Source: Lampris incognitus (Eukaryota; Chordata; Actinopteri; Lampriformes; Lampridae). From it: a DNA stretch of 64,000 bases. This document shows positions 31,125-41,100 of the stretch, in pieces. Each line of letters begins with the position of its first letter. Positions within the stretch are counted from its first letter, which is position 1. The notes beneath the pieces were generated by a model. The model saw only the letters and a list, made by a program, of their open reading frames with translations. It was not told where the DNA came from and did not search any database. A program made the position numbers and the translations under genes. Where the stretch lies: positions 31,748,090-31,812,089 of the forward strand of contig NC_079217.1 of the NCBI RefSeq assembly GCF_029633865.1, read 5' to 3'.

Positions 31125-31805
31125 ATTTCTTGGACCATCCAACCCGAGCTGTCCCTCTAATATATTCGTTCCTAATCCTGTCCTTCATCACTCCCAGTGA
31201 AAATCTTAGCATCTTCAACTCTGCCAACTCCAGCTCTGCCTCCTGTCTTTTTGTCAGTGCCACTGTCTCCAAACCATGTAACATAGCTGGTTTCACAACC
31301 ATCTTGCAAACTTTCCCTTTAACTCTTTCTGGTAGCCTTCTGTCGCAAATCACTCCTGACACACTTCTCCACCCACTCCAACCTGCCTGTACTCTTTTCT
31401 TCACCTCTCTTTTGCACTCCTCGTTACATTGGACAGTTGACCCCAATTATTTAAACTCATACGCCTTCGTCAACTCTACTCCTTGCATCCTCACCATTCC
31501 ACTGTCCTCCCTCTCATTCACGCATATGTATTCCATCTTGCTCCTACTGACTTTCATTCCTCTTCTCTCCAGTGCATACCTCCACCTCTCCAGGCTTTCC
31601 TCAACCTGCACCCTACTCTTCCTGCAGTTCACAATGTCATCCATAAACAGTACCTGCTGCACATCCTTCCCAGCTCAGTCCCTCTGTCTAGCCAATCAGT
31701 ACAAGTCATTTTCTCATTCCTTAGTGTCTAACCTCTCATACAACTCACCGTATGCCTTTTCCTTTGCCACCTCTGTCTTCACTTTATGCTGCATCTCCTT
31801 GTACC
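31125..31805 (-). pseudogene. RTE-like LINE C, internally deleted
   Basis: Same family as LINE A and LINE B. On the minus strand KAYGELYERLDTKE is followed by the DVQQV region joined directly to LFMDDIVNCRKSRVQVEESL (motif C), so everything from the linker through motifs A and B is deleted. It continues YALERRGMKVSRSKMEYICV, then RRLPERVKGKVCKMVVKPAM and RNEYIRGTARVGW, where it breaks off near 31140. Confidence 0.8.
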
Positions 31806-31910
31806 GATCAGAGGAGGTGCTAGTGCAGCGACCGGGACACATACCCACATCCGGCTTCCTACCCGCAGACACGGCCAATTGTGTCTGTAGGGACGCCCGA
31901 ACAAGCATGA
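31806..31910 (-). mobile_element. SINE fragment (family of 46510-46950)
   Basis: AGAGGAGGTGCTAGTGCAGC, ACCCACATCCGGCTTCCTAC and CACGGCCAATTGTGTCTGTA match the corresponding parts of the SINEs at 46.5 kb and 55.2 kb. The tRNA-like head is not present. Confidence 0.75.
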
Positions 31911-31949
31911 ACAACATGAGCAGTGCTTAACAGTACGAACTGGCCAAAC

Positions 31950-32300
31950 ATGGACCCAGAAGACACGGACTCTGCTCCGTACTTCAGGCACTCAACCTCA
32001 AGTCCAGTCACAAGACGGCCACCACATAAGAGAACTGAGCGACCGACAACATTCTTCCGTGACGGCATTCGATAAACAACGGAATTTACTGGTCGAGCAA
32101 ATACAGAAGCTGCAGATTCAGCCAGCGGGTCCAAGGCCGGTTCCCTCAATGCTTTCGGGTCCGACAGTCAGCGTCGCTCCACCTACTTCATCCCCAGTCC
32201 CTCTCACGCTGTCCTGACCTGGGCGTTTCTCCGGAGACTCCGGCGATTGCAGAGGAACATTAATTTATGCGCAAATTCACTCTTCTCGTGATTTATAGAT
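31950..32300 (+). pseudogene. Gypsy gag N-terminal fragment
   Basis: ATGGACCCAGAAGACACG starts a gag-like protein (MDPEDTDS). After a frameshift it gives HHIRELSDRQHSSVTAFDKQ and RNLLVEQIQKLQIQPAGPRP, then a stop and RFSGDSGDCRGTLIYAQIHS, which matches the beginning of the Ty3/Gypsy gag domain (P-RYDGDP--CRGFL-QC). Upstream CAGTACGAACTGGCCAAAC resembles the leader between primer-binding site and gag. Not clearly part of the element starting at 33400. Confidence 0.65.
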
Positions 32301-32879
32301 AAGGTGTATTGTGAATTGGGTCGTGATGGCTTGCCATTTTTAATAAGTGGGTCACCAGAAAAAAAGTTTGGGAAAAATTGGTTTAGGTTACTTTTTGTGT
32401 TAGCCTCCAAAACAGGCCACATTTATGAACAGGGAACACATTATTAAGCTTTTTTTTAAGGGGGTATGAAATAACGAGACGTTGATCCACTGACGTCCAT
32501 TTGCTAACTGCAGGGTTGAGTTGCAGGCCCCATAGTTTTGTGGAAGGACATTGGATTTCTAAAGACCAGAACGCATCTGCTGTTTTCTTTTCCTTTTTTC
32601 TTTTCTTTCTTTTTTTTTTACCAAAATAAAAATTCCAAGCAAGAATGCAGTCTATGAAAGCCAGAAATATCAGAACTTGACAAAGATATCACTCTTTCCA
32701 ACCCCTAGATACATGATGGATTTTTTTTGTAATGAGCAAATCTTTTACTGATAACACCTTTGAGGAAGAAGAGTCAATACCCTTTCACACCCTCATGTGA
32801 CACCTTCCATAGATACCAACGTGTTGTTGTCATTTCAGGGTTTCCAGATTACAGATTACTTCCAGTTACCCCCTTTCCC
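32301..32879. other. No gene recognised
   Basis: AT-rich sequence with T-rich runs near 32450 and 32580-32620. No motif found. Confidence 0.45.
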
Positions 32880-33205
32880 CCCTCCTCAATTGTAATCCGG
32901 CCAATAGCTTGTTTGCGTATGACGCGCGAACTGTAGGTGGAGGGCAGGAAGTGATTTTCTACACAGGAAGCACTATCACAAACTCTCAAAATGCCGGTTG
33001 CTCTCATCGATTAAACCGATCAACTACGACGAGTGTTTATCGAGTACCAAGAGCTGTTGTTCGTTAGGGATGGAAATACAAGAAATTGACCGAAAACGCC
33101 GGGGGGGGGGAAATGGCTTGCGAACCGTCGTCTGCGGTCGGGAGGAGCGGAGTCGGATAATGCGCGTGTGCGCAGTGACTACTTCGTCAAAGGTAAGATA
33201 ATTTT
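32880..33205 (+). promoter_or_regulatory. CpG-rich patch with a possible first exon or dead coding piece
   Basis: CpG dinucleotides are dense here compared with the neighbourhood. TGCGCGTGTGCGCA at 33161-33174 resembles an NRF1-type site, and GTCAAAG followed by GTAAGATAA at 33193 is a good splice donor. One frame reads KWLANRRLRSGGAESDNARV then RSDYFVKGK, faintly like the middle of a THAP zinc finger, where a Cys would be expected in place of R in RSDYF. This could be the first exon of an unrecognised gene, or a decayed transposon. Confidence 0.25.
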
Positions 33206-33344
33206 ATGTGGCTATGTTTATGTAGCTTAACTGTTTCCTTACTTTATTACGCTAAAGTTGTTTTTCTTTGCTTTGTTGGAGTTTGTACCCATCTCGTCCA
33301 TTCTGCTTTTCTCTTCCTGCCCTCCATCTGAATCTCGCGCGTCA

Positions 33345-33430
33345 TCAGAATCATGTGACTGCAAACAAGCCAATACCCCACTCGTCCGAGCCGTCCCGGT
33401 CGCTGCTCCACCCCCTCTGCCGATGTCATG
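33345..33430 (-). mobile_element. Short SINE fragment
   Basis: GTCGCTGCTCCACCCCCTCT and GCCGATGTC with the preceding AGCCAATACCCCACTCGTCC match the tail end of the SINE at 46540-46610. Much shorter than that copy. Confidence 0.5.
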
Positions 33431-33968
33431 GGTGTGTGATCTGGGTCATCGGGGCTCGCCCATCCCTTGATTGGTGTTTCGGTTGACCTGCACTCGTTTG
33501 CCTGAGTGACCCTGATTGCCTGGCTTCACTCACCTGTTTCCCTTTCGCCGATTGGCTGCGGTTCCTGCGCACCTGCACCCAATCTCTCCCCCTTTCCGCG
33601 ATTGGCTGTGCGGTTCCTGCCCTGTCCTGCGCACCTGTGCCCAATCTCCCTCCCCTTTCTCCGATTGGTTCGTCTGTTCTTGCCCTGCCCTGCGCCCAAT
33701 CTCCCTGATTGGCTGTCCTACGTACACATGCCGCATGGTTGCTCAGGGTCATTATCGGATCGTCTCACCTCACCTCACCTCACAGAGACACTCCGAGAGA
33801 TTCTTGGTTGCCGGGTGCGCCACGTCCTGTCGTGAGCCTTCCCTACTGTCTGTACCTTCTGTGTGTAGTTCGTTGTTTGATTAAAGTTTTGTTCTAGCCC
33901 ACTTTGTCTCCGCTGTCTGCACTTGGGTCCTCTTCCTGCTCCCGGCGTGACAGAACGATCTGACTGAG
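33431..33968 (+). mobile_element. LTR of a Gypsy-like element with repeated CCAAT boxes
   Basis: Contains at least four ATTGG motifs (inverted CCAAT boxes), at about 33551, 33601, 33664 and 33709, embedded in imperfect repeats of CCTGCGCACCTGCACCCAAT type. Then TTGATTAAAGTTTTGTTCTA, GTCTCCGCTGTCTGCACTTG and CCGGCGTGACA, the usual end of a fish Gypsy LTR, followed by GAACGATCTGACTGAGT before an ATG. The left edge is not defined. Confidence 0.6.
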
Positions 33969-33969
33969 T

Positions 33970-34191
33970 ATGGACCCAGTAGATGGTTCAATTTACCGAA
34001 GACAACGTATACCTCTTTCGAGGCCTGTGTCTGGTGTGAATGGCCTCTGGCTGTTAATCCGGTTTGTTAGCCAGCAGCCTGTATTTCAGTCTGCTGGCTC
34101 TGGCCCCGCTAGCCACCAGGCAGTCTACCGGTCAGTAAACCACCGGTCGATGGGTGGTCCCGACCCGGCTCCAGCCCTAGACCCGTTCTGA
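33970..34191 (+). pseudogene. Gypsy gag start, truncated
   Basis: The frame begins MDPVDGSIYRRQR immediately after the LTR leader. MDP-type starts are usual in fish Gypsy gag. It stops after 73 codons and no gag domain follows, so the element is broken here. Confidence 0.45.
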
Positions 34192-34773
34192 GGAGCCCGC
34201 CTGGCCAAAGGAGGTCCTTGTAGAATTTATTGACATCTGTGTCACCGACGTCACCGTTTTCAGATTTCTCAGCTTGCGCTGAGTTGTAAAGCCAGTATCT
34301 GTTTTTTTGGCTTGACCTTACTGCAGTCGATGTGCATTACAATACTATGTTTATGTAATTCTACAGGATCAATAAATTACTGCATCAATTTTTTGAGTAT
34401 ATTTTCCATCTGAGTATGCATGACATGAATGCAGGGGTCCTCACGTTGAAATAAGTTAAATTCAGTGAATGACGGCAATACAGCCTTGTAAAAAAAAGTA
34501 GCTACACTTCAGACATATGATTTTGGAAATTGTTACATAGTCTCTTGAATCGTGGGTTTTGCACTTGGCCATTCATAGAGGCAAAGTAACTTTTCGGGGC
34601 AGAAAACTGCTTCAAGACCCTTCCAATCGCAGTTTGCAAACTCGGCCAGCGAGTTGAGATGTGTTTGAGAATGGCTCTTTATTCAACATCACAAAGTTCA
34701 CAGTAGCTGGCTAACTCGTTCTTCCTCTTCCTTGACTTGTCAAAGTAATAGAACAGATCAATAGCTAAACATT
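34192..34773. other. No gene recognised
   Basis: AT-rich sequence between the Gypsy remnant and the LINE cluster. No motif found. Confidence 0.4.
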
Positions 34774-35015
34774 CAAATGATCAGACAGGCTTCGTTAAGA
34801 ATCATCACTCATTGGCAACCAGAGCTGAGTCATCTGCATAGTCATTCCTCTGAGAAATACCTTTTCTTGTTCGCAATGAATGATATAATTTGCCCTCTCG
34901 GGTAAGCCTATATGGTACTATCTCCCTCTGTTTCTACTGCCTTGTAGATTTGCCTCTTTATGCAAAGGCTAGGGGAAGGTAACTCTGCATTCAAATCCAA
35001 GAAGGCGCTGGCAGC
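34774..35015. repeat. Rearranged L1/RTE junction, duplicated elsewhere
   Basis: 34774-34841 is the reverse complement of 35947-36015 (CAGATGACTCAGCTCTGGTT and the NDQTGF-KN L1 motif). 34844-35015 is a direct copy of 36799-36975 (CTTTTCTTGTTCGCAATGAA, ACTGCCTTGTAGATTTGCCT), with several differences. Both are pieces of the L1-like element at 36000-36990, so a segment was copied and partly inverted. Confidence 0.75.
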
Positions 35016-35019
35016 AAGG

Positions 35020-35985
35020 CACCCTCTTGAATAAAAAAAGATCAGCAGATCCAAATGCATGCCAGTGGCTTAAAAGAAGGCCGATAAAAGAAGACCTCTG
35101 TGAGCCAATCACAATGGCTGAAGTAGAGAAAGCACTTAAAGACACCAGAAGTCGGAAGGCACCGAGAAAAGATGGCATTCCATCAGACATCCTGAAGCAT
35201 GGCGGCTCAATACTTAAGTCAGAACTACTAAAGCTCTATAATGCCTGCTGGCAGAACCTATGCTTTCCTCGAGACTTCAAAGATGCTTTGATTGTGACCA
35301 TCTACAAGAAGAAGGGTGAACAAAGCGTAGAAATATATATATACTAAGTCCAGTTGCACTTGATTCAATTCCTTTGGAAAGTGTGGAAACCACAGTGGGA
35401 TCTCACTTCTGCCAAGTGCTGGAAAGGTCCTGGCTAAGACCATACTGAACCGGGTAAAAATCCTTTCAGAAGTGTTGCCTGAAAGCCAATGTGGTTTTAG
35501 ATCTCGTAGATCCACTGCAGACATGACCTTCACCCTGACACCACTCCAAGAGAAAGTGACCAAACTGCACCAGCCATTTTACATTGTTTTTGTGAACTTT
35601 TCAAAAGCGTTTGACAATTTTGATAGAGAGACACTGTGGAAAGTGCTAGAGACTTATGGCTGCCACCGGAAACTAATCAGCTTCATCAGACTTTTCCACA
35701 ATGGATATGTCAGGGAAAGTATCAATTGGAGGAGACATCAGCAATTCTTTCAACATCAGGCATGGAGTGAAGAAGGGTGTGTGCTTGTACTGACACTATT
35801 CATGTTATATCTCACTGCAGTCCTAGAAACTGTTAGTCAACTGTAGAGTTGGCTTGTACATCAGGACCCGAATAGATGGAAATCTCTACAATCTTTCGAG
35901 ATTCAAGGCGTCTACCAAAACAAGAGGACTCTGTGTTAGAGAGCTTCTATGTGCAGATGACTCAGCTCTGGTTGCCAAGGAGTGA
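35020..35985 (+). pseudogene. RTE-like LINE D, partial copy 1 (reverse transcriptase)
   Basis: Nearly the same as 38950-39840. Reads MAEVEKALKDTRSRKAPRKD and LFKLYNA-type linker sequence, then VLPESQCGFRSRRSTADMTF, FYIVFVNFSKAFDNFDRETL (motif A, with D changed to N in FVNFS) and the start of YADD-region DNA (GCAGATGACTCAGCTCTGG at 35952). A 44-base insertion at 35334-35377 splits it. It ends where the L1-like element begins. Confidence 0.85.
35334..35377 (-). mobile_element. Very short insertion with target-site duplication, copy 2
   Basis: Compared with the uninterrupted sister LINE at 39240-39275, copy 1 has 44 extra bases, TATATATATACT plus the core at 35346-35377 shared with 3846-3877. 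The target AAAGTGTAGAAA (39251-39262) appears twice around the insert, as AAAGCGTAGAAA (35322-35333) and AAAGTGTGGAAA (35378-35389). On the minus strand it starts CCAAAGGAATTGAATC and ends in a TA tail. Confidence 0.8.
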
Positions 35986-36990
35986 CGATTCTTAACGAAG
36001 CCTGTCTGATCATTTGCTATTATTTGGATAACTTCTTCCAATCTGTGTGCCGGGGCCTTTGCCTGAATCTTACCATCTGTGTTCAGAAATGAGATAGGCC
36101 TATACGAGGCACATTCTACAGGGTCTCTCCCTTTCTTGGCTATGGGAGTTATACATGCCTCATTTAGAGAAGGAGGGAGCGAACCCAGCCTAAGGGATTC
36201 ATATAGAACAGTTGTTAATTGTGGGGAAAGAAGTGAACCCAGCCTAAGGGATTCATATAGAACAGTTGTTAATTGTGGGGAAAGAAGCGTCGAAACTTCT
36301 TAAAGAATTCGGCTGGAAATCCATCCAGCCCTGGGGATTTTCCAGATTGCATTGATGATATGGCTAGGATTATTTCTGCTTGGGTTAGGGTGCTTCCAGC
36401 TTCTCCACCAAGTCTGGGGGAATAGTTGGAATGGGCAGATGGTCAAGAAAGGCTTTAATTGTCATTTCGTCTCAATTAAATTGAGAGGTGTGAGTAGAAA
36501 TCTTTAAATGTATTATTGATTTTAATGGGGTCTACAGTGATATCTCCACTATCTGTGTGAATGCTTTGCATAAGTTGCTTAGCCCTCCATCCCCTTAGTT
36601 GGTTAGCTAACAGTTTCCCTGTCTTTTCACCATGCTCATAATATGTACTTTTGGTTTTTAATAAAATATTTTGCGTTCGGTGAGTAGTAAGGAGGTCGAA
36701 TTTTGTTTTGAGTTCTAGTCTTTTGTGATATAGTTCTGGAGTTTGAGTTAATGCATATTGTTTGTCGATATCTAGAATTTTAGATGATAAATCCAGTCGT
36801 TCCTTCTGAGAATACCTTTTCTTGTTCGCAATGAATGACATAATTTGCCCTCTCAGGTAAGCCTATATGGTACTATCTCCCTCTGTTTCTACTGCCTTGT
36901 AGATTTGCCTCTTTAGGCAAAGGCTAGGGGAAGGTAACTCTGAATTCAAATCCAAGAAGGCGCTGGAAGCAGGGTGCTCGATGATGATTG
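35986..36990 (-). pseudogene. L1-like LINE, ORF2 linker to early reverse transcriptase
   Basis: On the minus strand 36476-36841 encodes KKRYSQKERLDLSSKILDID, LELKTKFDLLTTHRTQNILL and STYYEHGEKTGKLLANQLRG, the L1/Tx1 region just before reverse transcriptase. It continues through PGLDGFPAEFFKK- and CASYRPISF-type codons down to NDQTGF-KNRHS near 36010. It is broken by stops and carries a 54-base tandem duplication. It lies between the two copies of LINE D. Confidence 0.8.
36181..36287. repeat. 54-base tandem duplication
   Basis: The unit beginning GAACCCAGCCTAAGGGATTC at 36181 repeats exactly from 36235. It lies within the L1-like remnant and is not found in its relatives' motifs, so it arose after insertion. 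Confidence 0.95.
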
Positions 36991-37529
36991 CAGTAGAAGA
37001 CCCCAAAAGGGTCATGAGCCCTATCAGACCAATGGCACAAACACCAGATGGCATGCAGAGGAACCACTCTGTTGGTCAATGGATGGCGTCACTTGACAAG
37101 TTAGCTGTCACTGCGGGGCAACCTCTTTATCGACCACTATCGATTTACTGCTTACGAATGGGATCTGAGGTCCAGAGAGACTGTTCCGTGGGGGCACGAC
37201 ACCGACTGTCTTAACTACTGTGCAAGGAGTGATGTGAAGAGAGCTTGATGGGAAAAGCACTTGCGAGGAAAGCTTGTTTACAAAGTCCTATGGCGACAGA
37301 ATGAATGTGACACTAGCAGGCTTAAGGAGCTGGAAGCTACTAGAGGGACCTAAGCACATAGGTGACTCACATGATGGTCGCAATTCTGTTGAATCCTGGG
37401 CAACAACAGGGTCGAGGCAGCTGTGTGAGTGTCCGGGCAGCCCTTTTCAGGGAAAGCCCTGCCCGCCCCATAAGGGGAAGCTCCTAGAAAAGGTGCGGTA
37501 AAAAATCTTGCTCAGAAACTACCTGGCCG
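36991..37529. other. Boundary region, probably LINE D 5' sequence
   Basis: No clear coding motif. From about 37380 the sequence (GGGCAGCCCTTTTCAGGG, CCCGCCCCATAAGGGGAAGC) leads straight into the endonuclease of LINE D and is likely its 5' leader. The exact start was not found. Confidence 0.4.
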
Positions 37530-37589
37530 GTTTGCCGCAGCCAACAGGTCTTCACTTCGGTGGTCAAAAATGCAAGAAAGGGAAACCGA

Positions 37590-38360
37590 CTGTTGCTACA
37601 TAGAACATTTGGACCATGTTGGACAACCACACCAGATCTGAGAGAAGAACTGCATTGGTTGCTAAGGAGATAGAAAGATTTGACATTGCTGCTCTCCAAG
37701 AAACAAGGATTGAAGGCCAAGGATAAATACAAGAGAGCAACTATAGTACCTTCTTCTGGATTGGAAAGGCCAATGGAACGAGAGATGCTGGAGTGGCCTT
37801 TGCCATTACCAACAGAATTGCGTCCAGATTGCCCACTCTACCATTAGGAATCTCTGAGAGGATTATGAGTCTCTGAGTCCCTGTGGGGGGGAGAAAACTT
37901 CTTATCACTCATCAATGTGTATGCTCCAACCATGGCATATCCAGATGAAGACAAGGAAACTTTCTACCAGAAATTGGCTAAAGTAGGGACAGTGTACCAA
38001 GTACAGACAAGCTTCTCATTTTAAGAGACTTCAGTGCAAGGACAGGCAAGGACCACTTAACCTATGAGGGTGTCATCGGAAAGTTTGGCAAGGGCAATAA
38101 GAATACCAATGGTGACCTTATGTTAAATGTATGTGCTGAGCGCGGCCTGTGTATCACAAACACCTTCTTCTCTCAGCCCGAAAAAACTACTTCACCTGGT
38201 TGCGTCCAAGATCAAAGCATTTTCATTTGTTAGACTACATTTTGACTTGCCGGGCAGTCTTGACAGAAGTACTCTCAACAAAGGCGATGCATGGAGTGGA
38301 ATGCTCAACTGAGAACTACCTGGTCCGTGCACAGTTGCAAATGAAACTAAAGATGAAGTC
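37590..38360 (+). pseudogene. LINE D endonuclease domain
   Basis: Scattered frames give WTMLDNH-type sequence, EIERFDIAALQETRIEGQG (catalytic Glu), then KANGTRDAGVAFAITNRIAS, NVYAPTMAYPDEDKETFYQK, LLILRDFSARTGKDHLTYEG (the GDFNA metal-binding motif, here RDFSA) and KNYFTWLRPRSKHFHLLDYI, then VECSTENYLV where SDHxLV is expected. The order and spacing fit the exonuclease-endonuclease-phosphatase fold. The altered RDFSA and final His motif imply loss of activity. Confidence 0.75.
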
Positions 38361-38806
38361 ATGAAAAATACCCTGTGAAGCATCAAAGAAACTGCATACC
38401 AACAAGCTAGCAAGCACAGAAGATCAAATGAGACTAGCTGCAGCAATCACATCTGCTCTTCAAGATGAAGAAAGGGTTGCAACAGGCGCAAGTAATGTTG
38501 AGGAATGCTGGACACGACTGAAAGAGACCATCTATAATTCAGGAAAAGAGGTGCTTCATCATTCAAAAAGAAAATTGCCTGACAAGATGAAGCAATCCAA
38601 CAACTGCTACCGGAAAAGCAAATGCTTCACAATGCCCACCTGAAAGAGAACTCTGAGAGGAGTCAACCCTTCAAAACAATTAAAGCCAAAGTTATCAGTC
38701 CTTCAAGGCAATTAAAGCCAAAGTTCAGAAGGACATTAGGGTGATGAAGGACAACTGGTGGAGCAAGAAAGCAGAAGAGCTGCAGGCCTTAGCAGATTGA
38801 AATTAT

Positions 38807-40135
38807 ATGCATGGACTCTTCTCTACGCTGAGGGCCATCTATGGCCCAGAAAGCAATATGATAGCACGAGTAAAAATGGCAGATATAAGTAAGCTGTGTA
38901 CTGACCTGAAAGAGATCACAGAAAGATGGAAAGAGCACTTCTGCACCCTCTTGAATCAAAAAAGATCAGCAGATCCAAATGCATGCCAGTGGCTTACAAG
39001 TAGGCCGATAAGAGAAGACCTCTGTGAGCCGATCACAATGGCTGAAGTAGAGAAAGCACTTAAAGACACCAGAAGTCGGGCATCAAGGCAACAAGACCAG
39101 ATGGCATCCTGTCAGACATCCTGAAGCATGGCGGCTCAATACTTAAGTCAGAACTACTAAAGCTCTATAATGCCTGCTGCCAGAACCTATGCTTTCCTCA
39201 AGACTTCAAAGATGCTTTGATTGTGACCATCTACAAGAAGAAGGGTGAACAAAGTGTAGAAACCACAGTGGGATCTCACTTCTGTCGAATGCTGGAAAGG
39301 TCCTGGCTAAGACCATACTGAACCGGGTAAAAATCCTTTCAGAAGTGTTGCCTGAAAGCCAATGTGGTTTTAGATCTCGTAGTTCCACTGCAGACATGAC
39401 CTTCACCCCGGCACAACTCCAAGAGAAAGTGACCGAACTGCACCAGCCACTTTACATTGTTTTTGTGGACTTTTCAAAAGCGTTTGACAATTTTGATAGA
39501 GAGACACTGTGGAAAGTGCTAGAGACTTATGGCTGCCACCAGAAACTAATCAGCTTCATCAGACTTTTCCATGATGGATATGACAGGGAAAGTATCAATT
39601 GGAGGAGACATCAGCAATTCTTTCAACATCAGGCATGGAGTGAAGAAGGGGTGTGTGCTTGTACCGACCCTATTCATGTTATATCTCACTGCAGTCCTAG
39701 AAACTGTTAGTCAACTGTAGAGTTGGCTTGTACATCAGGACCCGAATAGATGGAAACCTCTACAATCTTTCGAGATTCAAGGCAACTACCAAAACAAGAG
39801 GACTCTGTGTTCGAGAGCTTCTCTATGCAGATGACTCAGCTCTGGTTGCCAATGACCCTGGAGAAATACAAGAAATAGTAGACCATTTCTCTTCAGTGGC
39901 TACCCTCTTTGGACTGAAGATCAACGTCTCCAAAACAGAGTTTTTGTACCAGCCTTCCCCTCAGAAAAGCCCCGAAGAAGGTCAGCCCAGTATTTTGGTT
40001 AACGGAGTAACTCTGAAGACCACTGAGTGCTTTACCTATCTGGGCAGTGCTGTGACAGATACAAACTCCTCTGACTTAGAAGTGGACAGAAGAGTGCAAG
40101 CAGCAACAAAAGCCTTTGGTGCCCTCCACAAATGA
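38807..40135 (+). pseudogene. LINE D reverse transcriptase
   Basis: ITERWKEHFCTLLNQKRSAD and MAEVEKALKDTRSRASRQQD precede the domain. VLPESQCGFRSRSSTADMTF, LYIVFVDFSKAFDNFDRETL (motif A, Asp intact) and HGVKKGCVLVPTLF-type sequence (motif B) follow. Then LLYADDSALVANDPGEIQEI (motif C, YADD intact) and FGLKINVSKTEFLYQPSPQK. Three frameshifts separate these parts. Catalytic residues are better kept than in copy 1. Confidence 0.88.
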
Positions 40136-40174
40136 CTTTGGTGCCACCATGACATCAGGCCTACAACAAAGATC

Positions 40175-40740
40175 ATGGTCTATAACACAGCTGTTCTCCC
40201 ATCTCTACTATTCTCCACTGAATGCATGACCCTGTATCACAAGCACATCAAGAAGCTCACCAGCATACAGTTTCGTCATCTGCAAAATCTGCTGCGAATC
40301 AGATGGGAAGACAAGGTGCCCAACATGAAAGTGTTGAGACGTGCTGGTACTGCCAGTGTTGAAGCCCTGATAACAGCCTCCCAGCTCAGATGGGCCGGCC
40401 ACATGAGAAGAATGCCAGACAACCACCTACCAAAAGAGGTTTTCTACGAGAAGCTGTGCCAGGGGAAAGGGAAGCAGGGAGCCCAGAAGCTACGCTTCAA
40501 AGATGTGCTCAAGCGCCACATGAAGATCTATGGCATAGATGACTCCAGCTGGGAGACAGTGGCCCTGGACAGACAGAGATGGCACTCCACAGTAAGGCAA
40601 TCAAGAACAGCTGTTGAACAAGAGACAAGAAGCCCATGATAAGGCCCACCATGCAAGACGTAACAGACCAACTCAAACAATATTCGTCTGTGACGAATGG
40701 AGGATATTGTCTCTCTAATGCAGGCCTGATGGCCCACAGG
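40175..40740 (+). pseudogene. LINE D C-terminal region with zinc-knuckle remnant
   Basis: One open frame of 154 codons: VLPSLLFSTECMTLYHKHIK, LTSIQFRHLQNLLRIRWEDK, LITASQLRWAGHMRRMPDNH and DDSSWETVALDRQRWHSTVR. In another frame 40684-40758 gives FVCDEWRILSLSNAGLMAHR and HVCRA, a C2HC-type finger in which the second Cys is now Trp. This tail is typical for the family and probably binds the LINE RNA or target DNA. Confidence 0.75.
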
Positions 40741-40779
40741 CATGTTTGCCGAGCTTAAACTGTATCACAGTCATCGTTT

Positions 40780-41100
40780 CGATGGACTGCCAAAGATAAG
40801 ATAAGAAATAAGTATGTGCAAGGAAATGTGGTGCATCATTAATTATACAGGATGTCTTTGTCGCAGTGGAGGCATAACCTTTAGCACTGTCTGGAAAGGC
40901 AGTTCTGACTAAAGGCCCGGTATTGTTTGCTGTTGCAATTGGTAAATTGTGTTCCACGAGAAAATTAGAAAATAAAACCTCGGCCTTGGTAATCTTCTCT
41001 TGCAATGGTGAAGCGTTTGGTAATAATAATAATTTTAAAAAAGTTTGCAATGAAGCCATACCCACCATGGCTTGTTTCTTCTCTCTATGCTCATCGCCAT
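40780..41100 (-). pseudogene. hAT transposase fragment
   Basis: The minus-strand frame reads EKITKAEVLFSNFLVEHNLP, IATANNTGPLVRTAFPDSAK and YASTATKTSCIINDAPHF, matching the hAT segment usually seen as VLFT-FL-EHN-P--AADH-GPLF--MFPDS-IAKKYACARTKT. Only this piece remains. Confidence 0.65.

Larger units (their letters stand above)
37530..40860 (+). mobile_element. RTE-like LINE D, near full length
   Basis: Runs in order from an apurinic-type endonuclease (37590-38360), through a linker, reverse transcriptase (38980-40135) and C-terminal region (40175-40740) ending in a zinc-knuckle-like motif. The 3' end carries GATAAGATAAGAAATAAG, a likely tail. Frameshifts break it into many pieces. Proteins of this family are often annotated as craniofacial development protein 2-like in fish, from memory. 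Confidence 0.85.

Noticed and set aside
32998-33201. Independent 67-codon protein gene
   Set aside because: Runs through a poly-G stretch and a likely splice donor; no recognisable domain in that frame.
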